Source: JBGPJM01 sp041485385 (GTDB lineage: Bacteria > Planctomycetota > Phycisphaerae > Phycisphaerales > UBA1924). From it: a DNA stretch of 18,090 nucleotides. The notes beneath the pieces are model-generated. The model was not told the origin of the DNA and made no database searches. It was given only the letters and a program-made list of their open reading frames with translations. How positions within the stretch are numbered: position 1 is the stretch's first letter; each line of letters opens with the position of its first letter. Of this stretch, positions 7,110-15,199 are shown in pieces. The stretch covers positions 1 to 18,090 of the forward strand of contig JBGPJM010000088.1 in assembly GCA_041485385.1 (NCBI GenBank). The letters run 5' to 3'. The translations under genes and the position numbers were made by a program.

Positions 7110-8324
7110 TCACCCTCCGACAGCAGGTGGCGCCGCCGGGTCGGTCTGGACTTGATCGGCGCCGACCCCTCCGGCGGATGCCGCCGGCGTCTCCCCGGGC
7201 GCGCTCGGCGCCGGCTCCCCCATGGGAACCCGCGAGAACTTCTTCTTGAGCCGCAGGAAGTACCCTTCGTAGTACCGGTAGCTGATCCACGCCGCCAGAA
7301 CGGTGAAGGGCACCGACAGGCCGAACTCGGCGATCGGGGTTTCCGCCCCCAGACGCTTGAGCACGATCTTGACGGCGTTCATCGAGAGCATGTGCATCAG
7401 GTACATGCCGTAGCTCAGCACGCCGACCAGCGCCACCGGCTTGAAGCGAAGAACTGGCGCGAGCCAGTGCCGCTCCTGCACCACGCACGACCCCACCAGC
7501 AGGAACAGCCCAAGCCACGACGCCGGCGTGTCCCACGGCTCCAGCCACTTCGGAAACGCCAGCGTGAACAGCAGCCACGCCGCCGCCGCAACCGACGACC
7601 ACGGCCGCCCCAGCACCCGCCACAGAACTCCGAACGACGCCGGAGAATCCAGCAGGATCGCCAGCAGCACCCCCGTGCTGATCGGGCCCACGCTGCGATC
7701 CAGCACCTTGAACGCCAGGTGCGGATAGCTCAGCTGCGCGCCGCCGTACCCCGACAGCGACACCCCCGTCAGCGCCAAGAGCCCCAGGATGAACACCAGC
7801 GGCCCCGGCGGACGAAGCAGCCTCATCACCAGCGGCCAGACCAGGTAGAACTGCTCCTCCGCCGCCAGCGACCACGCGAAGTAGAAGATCACCGCCTGGT
7901 CGGTCAGCGAGACGAACAGGTTCGACGTATAGGTCGCGTACGACGGCAGATTGTGCATGAACGCCGCGCCCCGTGAGGTGCCGCGCTCCATCACCAGCAC
8001 CAGCACCGTGTACAAACCCAGCACCGCGTAGTACAGCGGCCAGATTCGCAGCGTCCGCCGGATGTAGAAATCCCTGAGCGAGATCCGGCCGTACTTGGCC
8101 CGCTCCCTCAGCAGCAACGTGCTGATCAGGAATCCGCTGATCGTGAAGAACAGCGTGACCCCGTACGACCCCTGCTGCAGCAGCGTGATGTCCCTGAAGC
8201 TGCCGCTCGCCGAGTGCGACCAGATCACCGCCAGGATGCTCGCCGCGCGCAACCCGTCGAGCGAGCCGAACACGCGGGTGGCCTTGAACCTGGCGTACGG
8301 TTCGGGCGCGGCTGAACCTTGCAT
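7110..8324 (-). CDS. Acyltransferase family 3 membrane protein (OafA/YrhL type)
   Basis: Encodes a 404-residue polytopic membrane protein of the acyltransferase-3 family, whose members move acetyl or other acyl groups onto sugars of cell-surface polysaccharides, lipids or glycosides. Seen: LDGLRAASILAVIWSH near the N-terminus with the probable catalytic His37, GVTLFFTISGFLISTLL (about 55-71), the Arg pair in RRTLRIWPLYY (89-99), WSLAAEEQFYLVWP (151-164), about ten hydrophobic segments, and LSYGMYLMH and SYRYYEGYF near the end. No extracytoplasmic SGNH domain is fused; instead a Pro/Ala-rich tail of about 40 residues ends the protein. Ribosome binding site is weak, so the start is less certain. 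It is 49 bp downstream of a secreted TPR-like protein gene and probably co-transcribed with it. The substrate cannot be told. Confidence 0.93.
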   Translation of the reverse strand: MQGSAAPEPYARFKATRVFGSLDGLRAASILAVIWSHSASGSFRDITLLQQGSYGVTLFFTISGFLISTLLLRERAKYGRISLRDFYIRRTLRIWPLYYAVLGLYTVLVLVMERGTSRGAAFMHNLPSYATYTSNLFVSLTDQAVIFYFAWSLAAEEQFYLVWPLVMRLLRPPGPLVFILGLLALTGVSLSGYGGAQLSYPHLAFKVLDRSVGPISTGVLLAILLDSPASFGVLWRVLGRPWSSVAAAAWLLFTLAFPKWLEPWDTPASWLGLFLLVGSCVVQERHWLAPVLRFKPVALVGVLSYGMYLMHMLSMNAVKIVLKRLGAETPIAEFGLSVPFTVLAAWISYRYYEGYFLRLKKKFSRVPMGEPAPSAPGETPAASAGGVGADQVQTDPAAPPAVGG

Positions 8325-8373
8325 CCGTCAAGCATACCCCCCCACGTCCGCCACGCGCAGGCCACCTCCCCCA

Positions 8374-9687
8374 TCACGGCATCATCGCGGCCTCCAGCTT
8401 CGCGGCCAGCGCCGCGTCCAGCCCGAGGTCCTTGGCCTTCTGCAGCATGGTCCTCGCCGTAGCCTCCCGCCCCTCGGCCTGCATCAGCACGGCCACCGTG
8501 AGGAACGCGGAGGCCGAGTTCACGCGGTTGGCGTAATGCACCGCCGCCAGCACCACGCTGCGGAACTTCGCCTCTCCACCCCGGATCAGGTTCGGGTTGA
8601 TCGGCTGGCTCACCAGCGTGGCGTCCTTCTCGTACGCAAGCGCCATCACGGCCGTGCTCTGCGCGACCATGCGATCCTGGATGAGCGCCACCGCCAGCGA
8701 TCGGGTCGCCGCGCCGTCGTCGGGCGTCGCCGCAAGGTAGCGCCGGTACAGCTTCACCGCCTCGTGCGGGTTGCCCCCCGCCAGCGCCAGGTCGGCCCGT
8801 TCCAGGGGTGTGAGCTGGCCCGCCGCCTGCGCGCCCGGCGTCCCGGGCATCGGCGACACGTACGGATCATCGGTGTACCCCGAGTACACGAGCGGCGGGT
8901 AGTCGTCGTAGTAACGCCGGTAGCCGTAGCCGCCGTAGCCGTACCCATAGCCGAAGACGTACGGGTACGCCCAGCTCCGCAGAAACGGGAACCGGCACAC
9001 TCTCAGGTGGTCGTTGCCGACGCCGAAGAGCGGCAGACCTGTAAGACCCGATCCAAGGTGGAACCGCAGCCTGAAGTGATCGTCCCGCACCGAGCCGTCA
9101 ACCGTCAGCCCGGAGCCGGCAATACCGACAACACCGCTCGACCCCATCAACAGATCGCCGGAGGGCATGAAGACGGTGTCCCCGGCTGATGTGGACGGCA
9201 TTCCCCCCGGGATCAACGGGCGCGACGGACCCACGATCCGGCCCGTCCGCGGGTCGACAACGACACCCCCGCGCGCCAGCGGCACCGGGAACGACCGCCT
9301 GCCGCCCAAATCCCGCTGAACCGACACGGGGGGCGGCGGGAGCAGCGTGCCGCGTTGGTTGAGCCGGCCGGGCGCCTGCGCGTTCACCCCGCCCAGGCTG
9401 GACATCGGGCGTGGCGCCAGCACCCTCACTCCGCCAAGGCGGGAGATCGGACGTGGTGCCTGCGCGTTCACCCCGCCCAGCCCGGAAATCGGACGCGGCG
9501 CCTGCACCTTCACTCCGCCCAGGCGCGAGATCGGACGCGGCGCCTGCGCCGGCACGCCGATGAAGGAACCTGGGCTGCGCGTCGTCGCCTGCGCCCGGAC
9601 CGCCGGCGAGAAGGCCAGCAGGGCCACAAGCGAAACCACGGCGCCCCCCAGCCGGCGCCGTCCAGACCTGTACGTTCCCGCGTTCAT
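8374..9687 (-). CDS. Secreted repeat protein with Gly/Tyr-rich segment and TPR-like C-terminus
   Basis: I do not recognise a named family. The 437-residue product begins with a signal peptide (basic start, hydrophobic VVSLVALLAF, likely cleavage near AVRA/QA, about 30-33). Then come five tandem copies of a 14-residue unit V-x-[AV]-[QL]-A-P-R-P-[IM]-S-x-L-G-G (residues 45-113, last copy degenerate). A Pro/Gly-rich middle and a Gly/Tyr-rich stretch (FGYGYGYGGYGYRRYY, 245-260) follow, then an alpha-helical, TPR-like domain starting LTPLERADLALAGG (about 292-437). That last domain is clearly paralogous to the C-terminus of the upstream gene (9719-11107). Start supported by AGGGG seven bases upstream. 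The protein should be exported; the repeats suggest an extended, wall- or surface-associated part and the helical domain a protein-binding role. Function unknown. Confidence 0.8.
   Translation of the reverse strand: MNAGTYRSGRRRLGGAVVSLVALLAFSPAVRAQATTRSPGSFIGVPAQAPRPISRLGGVKVQAPRPISGLGGVNAQAPRPISRLGGVRVLAPRPMSSLGGVNAQAPGRLNQRGTLLPPPPVSVQRDLGGRRSFPVPLARGGVVVDPRTGRIVGPSRPLIPGGMPSTSAGDTVFMPSGDLLMGSSGVVGIAGSGLTVDGSVRDDHFRLRFHLGSGLTGLPLFGVGNDHLRVCRFPFLRSWAYPYVFGYGYGYGGYGYRRYYDDYPPLVYSGYTDDPYVSPMPGTPGAQAAGQLTPLERADLALAGGNPHEAVKLYRRYLAATPDDGAATRSLAVALIQDRMVAQSTAVMALAYEKDATLVSQPINPNLIRGGEAKFRSVVLAAVHYANRVNSASAFLTVAVLMQAEGREATARTMLQKAKDLGLDAALAAKLEAAMMP
9349..9555 (-). repeat. Five tandem 42-bp coding repeats
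   Basis: Five consecutive 42-bp units inside the secreted-protein gene encode the 14-residue A-P-R-P-[IM]-S-x-L-G-G repeat. The first four units are close in sequence and the fifth is degenerate and one codon shorter. Unit length is a multiple of three, so copy changes would keep the frame. Some differences between units are silent, which points to conservation at the protein level. Confidence 0.85.
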
Positions 9688-9718
9688 GGCATCACCCCTG
9701 TCTACCCCACCGATACCG

Positions 9719-11107
9719 CTACCGCGCCCTGGCCTCCGGTCCTGACAGCGCCGCCTTGCGTTCCTTGAGGGATAACGCGAACTCCGCCACGATCCGTTCG
9801 CTCAGCCCTCGCTCCTTGGCCCGATCCAGCATCTTGACCGCCAGATCCTTCCGTCCCTGCGCCTGCATGAGCACCACCACCCCCAGCCATTCTTTCGCGC
9901 CCTTGCTGCGGTTGGCGGTTGCAACCGCCGCCGTCACCAGTTCGCGGATCGCGTTGTCGTCCTTCAGCGACCCCGCGTCGACGACCCGCCAGGCCAGGTC
10001 CGGGTCCATCTCGTAGGCCGCCAGCAACTTCTTCAGCCCTTCCTCCTGCCTGTGCGCGCTCATCAGGGCGATCGCGTAGCTCCGCATCGCAATGCTGTCC
10101 TCCCCGCTCTCCGGGTCGCCCGTGAAGTACGCCTGGTACTGCTTCACCGCCTCCTCGGCGCGCCCCTCCCGCAGCGCCAGGTCGGCCCGCTCGACAGGCG
10201 TCATCCGCAGCCTCGCCTCTTCCGCAGCCGAGGGGGGAGGGGCGGCGGGGAAGGGGGGGCGGTCGAGCATCCCCACCGCCAGGAACGTGTCGATCGACCC
10301 GCCCGGCTCGAAGATGAGGTCGGTCGGGCTGTGCCGGTACGGATCGTCGCTGCAGCAGCAACAGCAGCCATCGCGATCGGGATAGACCTCTCGCTCCGAT
10401 ATCTGGCCGTTCAGGCGGGCCATCGACTCATAGAACGTGCCCCAGTCCGGAGACTTGATGAACACGACATCGCCGTTGTTGAGCGTCCCCTCCATGTACC
10501 CCTGCTCGTGGTATTGCTGGCGCGCGGTCTCCAGGTCCACCGGCTTGCCGATCAACGTGTCGCGGAGCTGCTCGTTGTTCCGGGGAAGATTGCCGCTCTG
10601 CGCCGCCGCGATGATCCGCGCCTTGGCATCGTCGGGGCTCGCGACCGACCGACCGTCCTGGCCGAACCGCGGGCTGATCAGGATCTCCTGCCCATCCCCC
10701 GCGACGTACGTGATGGGGTTCCCCCTGTTCCGAAGGATCCGAAGAGCCTGCCGCTCCATGCCCTCCGCGGAAATCTGCGGGCGCGGCGTGCTCCGATTCA
10801 GGGGCAGGCTGGCCGCGCCCGTGCGTCCGGGCGTCTGTGCCGGGGAGGGGAAGGCGTCGGGACGAGAAGCGGTGGCGGGACGGGGCGCTGGAGGCGGGGG
10901 GAGCTTCGTGTTGTTGCGGTCCAGGGGAGTCTTCCCGGGCGCCGGTGGCGTCGTCTTCTTCGAATCATCCGGTTGACCGGCCTGGCGCGCGCCGGCCGAC
11001 GAGGCGATCGCAAAGACCGCCAGCACCGCCGCGGTCCCCCTCAGCCCATGCCGAGCCACCCGCAGGGCCGACCCACGCTGCGACGCATTGCCCGCCACGG
11101 TTGTCAT
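9719..11107 (-). CDS. Secreted TPR-like protein with a five-cysteine run
   Basis: I do not recognise a named family. The 462-residue product has a long basic N-terminus followed by a hydrophobic core (GTAAVLAVFAIASSAGA, 24-40), a plausible signal peptide. A Pro-rich disordered linker (about 45-110) leads into a folded middle (about 113-245, with GNPITYVAGDGQEILISPRF). Then comes DGCCCCCSDD, five cysteines in a row at 248-252, and a helical TPR-like domain from MTPVERADLALREG (302) to about 450. The last domain parallels that of the downstream gene: both share TPxERADLALxxG, EAVKxY and VxVLMQAxGR. Start at 11107 is supported by GGAG eight bases upstream. The next gene begins 31 bp downstream, so the two form an operon of paralogues. 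Probably exported and perhaps disulphide-linked or metal-binding; function unknown. Confidence 0.8.
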   Translation of the reverse strand: MTTVAGNASQRGSALRVARHGLRGTAAVLAVFAIASSAGARQAGQPDDSKKTTPPAPGKTPLDRNNTKLPPPPAPRPATASRPDAFPSPAQTPGRTGAASLPLNRSTPRPQISAEGMERQALRILRNRGNPITYVAGDGQEILISPRFGQDGRSVASPDDAKARIIAAAQSGNLPRNNEQLRDTLIGKPVDLETARQQYHEQGYMEGTLNNGDVVFIKSPDWGTFYESMARLNGQISEREVYPDRDGCCCCCSDDPYRHSPTDLIFEPGGSIDTFLAVGMLDRPPFPAAPPPSAAEEARLRMTPVERADLALREGRAEEAVKQYQAYFTGDPESGEDSIAMRSYAIALMSAHRQEEGLKKLLAAYEMDPDLAWRVVDAGSLKDDNAIRELVTAAVATANRSKGAKEWLGVVVLMQAQGRKDLAVKMLDRAKERGLSERIVAEFALSLKERKAALSGPEARAR

Positions 11108-11284
11108 CGCTGGATCTCCACGTTGACCGATCCGGTGCGCCCCGTCCTGCTAACCGTAGGTACGAGCGCCGCGCACCCGTTGGGCCTTCCCCGTCGCTGC
11201 GTTTGACGCCATGTCGCTCGCGGAGTTCCCCCAAGCACCTCACGAGCCCCCCACAGACAGTCAGTTCGCTACCCTGTCCGCACC

Positions 11285-11925
11285 GTGCCCCCCCGCCGCC
11301 ATCTCCGTTCGCATTTTTTCAGGATACTGCCCATCCTCCTGGTTCTCTTGGCATTGGCAAGCGTTCCGTGCTGTCGCTCCACAGGCGCCGATCTGTCGTT
11401 CCGCTCCCGCACCAACGAGGCCGTGCTGGTCCCGCGCTTCAAGGTCCAGGCGTACATCCCGATCGACCGCAACACCGCCGACATCTACCTGTCCGACATC
11501 CCCCTCACCCGCCTCGCCGACGACGCCGACGACCTCTCACCGCGCTGGGCAACATCGTGCACATCCACGTCTTCCTGATGCCCGTCGCCGGCCTCACCCC
11601 CATCGAGAACACCGCCTGCAACATCACCATCCGGCACCTTGTCCTCGCGGGCAGGGCCGCCGCGGGAGGGGGGGCGTCGGGCGCTCCGATCATCGGGCTG
11701 TACGGCGGCGGCGGCTTCTTCCTCCCCTCCACCAGCTCCGGCGACGATGTCCTCAGCGGTGACATCCGCGACTCGACGCTCCGCCTGATCCGCGCGATGC
11801 CGGGTTTTTCTGATCGCCTCGGCGTCGCCACCGTGTCGGGTTCGGTCGCCGCGCCGCGCGACGAGGGCGTCGCGGCCATCATCGCTGAGCGGTTCGAGTC
11901 GCTCGCCCGCCTCACCGGCAAGTGA
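11285..11925 (+). pseudogene. Secreted protein gene broken by a 2-nt frameshift
   Basis: I do not recognise a family. The 5' part reads from a GTG at 11285: a basic start, a hydrophobic segment (ILPILLVLLALASV, 14-27) ending in Cys29-Cys30, then RFKVQAYIPIDRNTADIYLSD. At 11534-11538 the sequence CTCTC replaces an expected CTC, and the protein continues in another frame (TALGNIVHIHVFLMPVAGLT... to LARLTGK, stop at 11923-11925). Skipping two bases joins both halves into one 212-residue protein with even codon use. The likely product is a secreted or lipid-anchored protein: the N-terminus is signal-like, but the lipobox (VPCC) is poor. A duplication of CT, a sequencing error, or a slippage site could all explain this. 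The ribosome binding site is weak. It converges with the amidohydrolase gene, whose stop is 4 bp away. Confidence 0.65.
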
Positions 11926-11929
11926 GACC

Positions 11930-13039
11930 TCACGCACGCGGTTTCTCCCCCCTGCTACCCAGCCTGTCACCCAGCAGCGCCTCCGCCGCGCCCGCGTACA
12001 GCGTGCGCAACAGTTCGGGCGGCAGCGATCTTCCGACCAGGCGCGGCGCCGAGAGCCCGTTGTACTTCTGCGGCTCCACCATCGCCAGGTCCGGGTCGGC
12101 GATCGGCGACTCGGCGTCGTAGCCGGTCTCCCACATCGTGCGCAGGGCCCAGTAGCGGCTGGCGTACAGATCGAACGCCGCCTCCGGGCTGTCCGCCAGG
12201 TCGGCCATCGGGCTGGTGGTCTTCTTCTGCGGGGCAACGTGGTCGTCGGTCACGACAATGTCCGAGCCGAAGAGGATCCGCCCCTTCCACTTCTGCAGGA
12301 ACCCGACGATCGCCGCGTGCGGGTGTTTGCTCAGCTCCCGCACCATCCACTTGGTCGCGGAGGTGTCCAGGTACAGGTTGGCATGGCGCGTGAGCATCCC
12401 GTCCAGGAACGACAGATCCTCCGGCCATCCCCCCATGTGCGCGCCGATCCACGGCGCGGTGAAGCGGTCCAGCATCCGCTCCAGCCCCTCGTACTGCTCG
12501 CGCTTGGTGCGGAACTTCGCGGCGTCGGTGTACTTGGTGGCGAACCACGTATCCGGGTCGGCCACGTGCACCATGTACATCATTCCCAACTGCTCCCCCA
12601 GCTCGCACGCCTTCACACGCCAAGGGCTGTCGATCTCCACCAGGTCCACCCCCGCCTCGCCGGGGAACATCTCGCGCAGCCGCGGCGAGGACCAGATCTT
12701 GAGGATCCGTGCATCAAAGTCGCGCCGGAACTTCTCGATGTTGTCCAGGAACGCCTGGCGCTGGATGCCGCTCCGGTCCGGGTCGCTCCACGTGGGGACC
12801 GCGATGAAGCGGACCGTATCGCCCAGCAGGTCTCGCACGAGCTGAGCGCCGGCGATCTGCGTCATCGAGTAGGTGAGCCGCACGCCGTAGAGGCGCCGGA
12901 CGCCCTCGTAGATCGGCGTGGCCACCTTCCCGGCGATGTGGGTGTGCACATCGATGATCGGGACCACCGGCGGGCCCATCCGCGCGGCCTCCGCGCGGTA
13001 GTCCAGCCCGAAACGATTTGCAGCGGAGACTTTTCCCAT
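11930..13039 (-). CDS. Amidohydrolase-2 family metal-dependent hydrolase
   Basis: Encodes a 369-residue TIM-barrel metallohydrolase of the amidohydrolase-2 type, relatives of which are hydrolases or decarboxylases of cyclic and aromatic acids. Seen: metal-binding HxH at His32 and His34 (IIDVHTHI), Lys114 in RILKIW, His158 (MVHVAD), His201 (IGAHMGGWPED) and Asp260 (FGSDIVVTDDH). These match the ordered metal ligands and catalytic Asp of the superfamily. The substrate cannot be deduced. The start at 13039 is chosen because an upstream ATG in the same frame (13267) lies inside the moxR gene and gives a shadow sequence; a G-rich stretch serves as a weak ribosome binding site. It lies 53 bp after moxR on the same strand and is probably co-transcribed. 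Its 3' end faces the broken secreted-protein gene. Confidence 0.92.
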   Translation of the reverse strand: MGKVSAANRFGLDYRAEAARMGPPVVPIIDVHTHIAGKVATPIYEGVRRLYGVRLTYSMTQIAGAQLVRDLLGDTVRFIAVPTWSDPDRSGIQRQAFLDNIEKFRRDFDARILKIWSSPRLREMFPGEAGVDLVEIDSPWRVKACELGEQLGMMYMVHVADPDTWFATKYTDAAKFRTKREQYEGLERMLDRFTAPWIGAHMGGWPEDLSFLDGMLTRHANLYLDTSATKWMVRELSKHPHAAIVGFLQKWKGRILFGSDIVVTDDHVAPQKKTTSPMADLADSPEAAFDLYASRYWALRTMWETGYDAESPIADPDLAMVEPQKYNGLSAPRLVGRSLPPELLRTLYAGAAEALLGDRLGSRGEKPRA

Positions 13040-13092
13040 GACCCCCCATTCTAGAAGTGCGTTGCGCGGTGGCCCGCGCGTTCTTCCGTTCC

Positions 13093-14205
<1,113 letters not shown>

Positions 14206-14300
14206 TCGCGGGATCTCCATGTGGCGAGCGATGGTAGAGGCGGGGGGCCGGGGGAGGACGCGTTGCCAATCCGCGGTTTGCGAGCGGTGGGTGCAAAGTC

Positions 14301-14390
14301 GAGAGTTTTTGAGAGTTTGGGAGATAGACAGGGGAGTTTTTGAGAGTTTTTGAGTGTTTTGGAGAGTTTTTGAGAGTTTTTGAGAGTTTT
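14301..14390. repeat. 10-bp-period array, unit GAGAGTTTTT
   Basis: About nine units of GAGAGTTTTT run from 14301 to 14390. Units start at 14301, 14311, a degenerate one at 14321, then 14332, 14342, 14352, 14362, 14372 and 14382; the step is 10 bp except one of 11. Each unit carries a run of 3-5 T, so on the minus strand A-tracts recur about once per helical turn, the pattern that bends DNA. The array ends about 95 bp upstream of the moxR start. Confidence 0.85.
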
Positions 14391-14536
14391 GGGCTTTCTC
14401 CGGCGGGTCGGTCGCGTGTAAGTCGTTGATTTGCAAGATGTTGTGTGCGATCTGGCCCGTTTTTGCGCGCCGGAACCCTGAAGTGCGCAGGGCGCGATCC
14501 AGAGTCTCCGATTGATGCACGTTCCTCCGGTTCCGC

Positions 14537-14640
14537 CGACTTGGTGCGACTTCGGATGGGGTTGCGTTGACTTGGTGCGACTTCCTTCGACTTTCGTCGA
14601 CTTCCATCGACTTTTTGCGACTTTTTGCGACTTCCCGTCG
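14537..14640. repeat. 10-bp-period array, unit CGACTTnnnn
   Basis: Units with CGACTT (or TGACTT) start at 14537, 14547, 14568, 14578, 14588, 14598, 14608, 14618 and 14628, with a final partial CGTCGG near 14637. The step is 10 bp except across one missing unit, where the distance is 21. Two units carry five T in a row. The sequence differs from the array at 14301-14390 but the period is the same. 10 bp is not a multiple of three, so this is not a coding repeat. Confidence 0.85.
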
Positions 14641-14722
14641 GGGTGAGTTTTGCTGTAAGTGCTTGTAGTTGCGTGGGTTAATGCGGTTAGCGGCCGCCAA
14701 TATGTGCGCGCACGCGCGAAGT

Positions 14723-14754
14723 AGTAAGCAGCGAGCAGAAAGCAGTAAGCAGCG
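14723..14754 (+). repeat. Pair of 11-bp direct repeats AGTAAGCAGCG
   Basis: AGTAAGCAGCG occurs at 14723-14733 and 14744-14754, 21 bp apart, with further GCAG-like words between. It is a short simple-sequence cluster; no function can be assigned. Confidence 0.5.
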
Positions 14755-14882
14755 GAAGAAGAGCCGCCTTCCGGTGCCCATCGTCTGTTGTCGTGTAGCC
14801 CCATCCCGTCCCCCACGCCCGGGCCTTAGGCCCTTATCGACTCTACGCCTGGGCCGCGGAAACACAAGAGAATCTGCACCTA

Positions 14883-15080
14883 TCACCCCAATTTGGCGCG
14901 CAAACAGGACCTACCCCGTCTCGGGGACCTTCTTGCCGCGGTGGCCGCGAGGGGTTCCTGAATGGATGATTCTCGACGCTGTGGCTCGTCAGGTGCGTCG
15001 GCGATCGCTCGGGCGTCGAGCGCGGGCTTCAGCGTGCCACCGCTCGAAGATACCTCAGCTTCGCTCGGCGTCTGTCCCAT
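14883..15080 (-). CDS. Doubtful small ORF divergent from fic
   Basis: A 65-residue reading frame with a good ribosome binding site (GGAGG seven bases before the ATG at 15080). The product is hydrophilic with an Arg-rich tail (ARRSPRRGRSC), has no membrane segment and matches nothing I recognise. It would be transcribed away from the Fic gene, with the direct repeats at 15114-15160 in between. Nothing beyond the ribosome binding site supports it; composition looks no better than chance for this GC content. Confidence 0.2.
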   Translation of the reverse strand: MGQTPSEAEVSSSGGTLKPALDARAIADAPDEPQRRESSIQEPLAATAARRSPRRGRSCLRAKLG

Positions 15081-15113
15081 CCGTAACCCTCCACCTCCGC
15101 GAGCCCCCCGCCG

Positions 15114-15160
15114 CTAAGAAGCGATCGTTGCGCAGCATGGTCGACTAAGAAACGATCGTT
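15114..15160 (+). promoter_or_regulatory. Operator-like direct repeats upstream of fic
   Basis: CTAAGAA[G/A]CGATCGTT occurs at 15114-15129 and 15145-15160, 16 bp with one mismatch. The copies are 31 bp apart, about three helical turns, so they face the same side of the DNA. Each holds the palindrome CGATCG, and in the second this widens to GAAACGATCGTTTC (14 bp, perfect). The second copy lies inside the spacer of the candidate Fic promoter. This is the layout of a repressor site. The Fic protein's own C-terminal winged helix is one possible binder; that is inference. Confidence 0.5.
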
Positions 15161-15169
15161 TCCTAGACT
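15141..15169 (+). promoter_or_regulatory. Candidate fic promoter
   Basis: TCGACT (15141-15146) and TAGACT (15164-15169) are separated by 17 bp and each matches the sigma-70 consensus at four of six positions. The palindromic operator-like repeat occupies the spacer. Transcription would begin about 25 bp before the Fic start codon. Activity is not shown. Confidence 0.4.
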
Positions 15170-15199
15170 TGACCGCTCGGAAAGGAGTGTTTCTCAACG

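Larger units (their letters stand above)
14206..15199. other. About 1 kb intergenic region between divergent moxR and fic
   Basis: I see no convincing gene here. It holds two arrays of 10-bp-period repeats (14301-14390 and 14537-14640), a purine/pyrimidine-alternating patch with the palindrome GTGCGCGCAC (14704-14713), a pair of 11-bp direct repeats (14723-14754), the inverted repeat GGGCC-TTA-GGCCC (14821-14833), one doubtful small ORF (14883-15080) and the control region of the Fic gene (15114-15169). The stretches 14391-14536 and 14755-14820 show nothing I can name. The A/T-rich repeats contrast with the GC-rich surroundings. Confidence 0.75.

Noticed and set aside
11505..12237. Minus-strand frames over the 3' part of the frameshifted gene
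   Set aside because: They are antisense or out-of-frame shadows of the secreted-protein gene and of the amidohydrolase.
14301..14640. CRISPR array
   Set aside because: Units are 10 bp with no constant-length unique spacers, and no cas genes are nearby.
14206..14886. A 227-codon upstream extension of the moxR frame
   Set aside because: It runs through 10-bp repeats that simply lack stop codons; a second minus-strand frame is open there too, and the conserved MoxR sequence with its ribosome binding site begins at 14205.
14669..15148. Plus-strand frame of 159 codons in the moxR-fic gap
   Set aside because: Arg/Pro/Ser-rich translation, no recognisable domain, no clear ribosome binding site, and it overlaps the simple repeats and operator-like sites.
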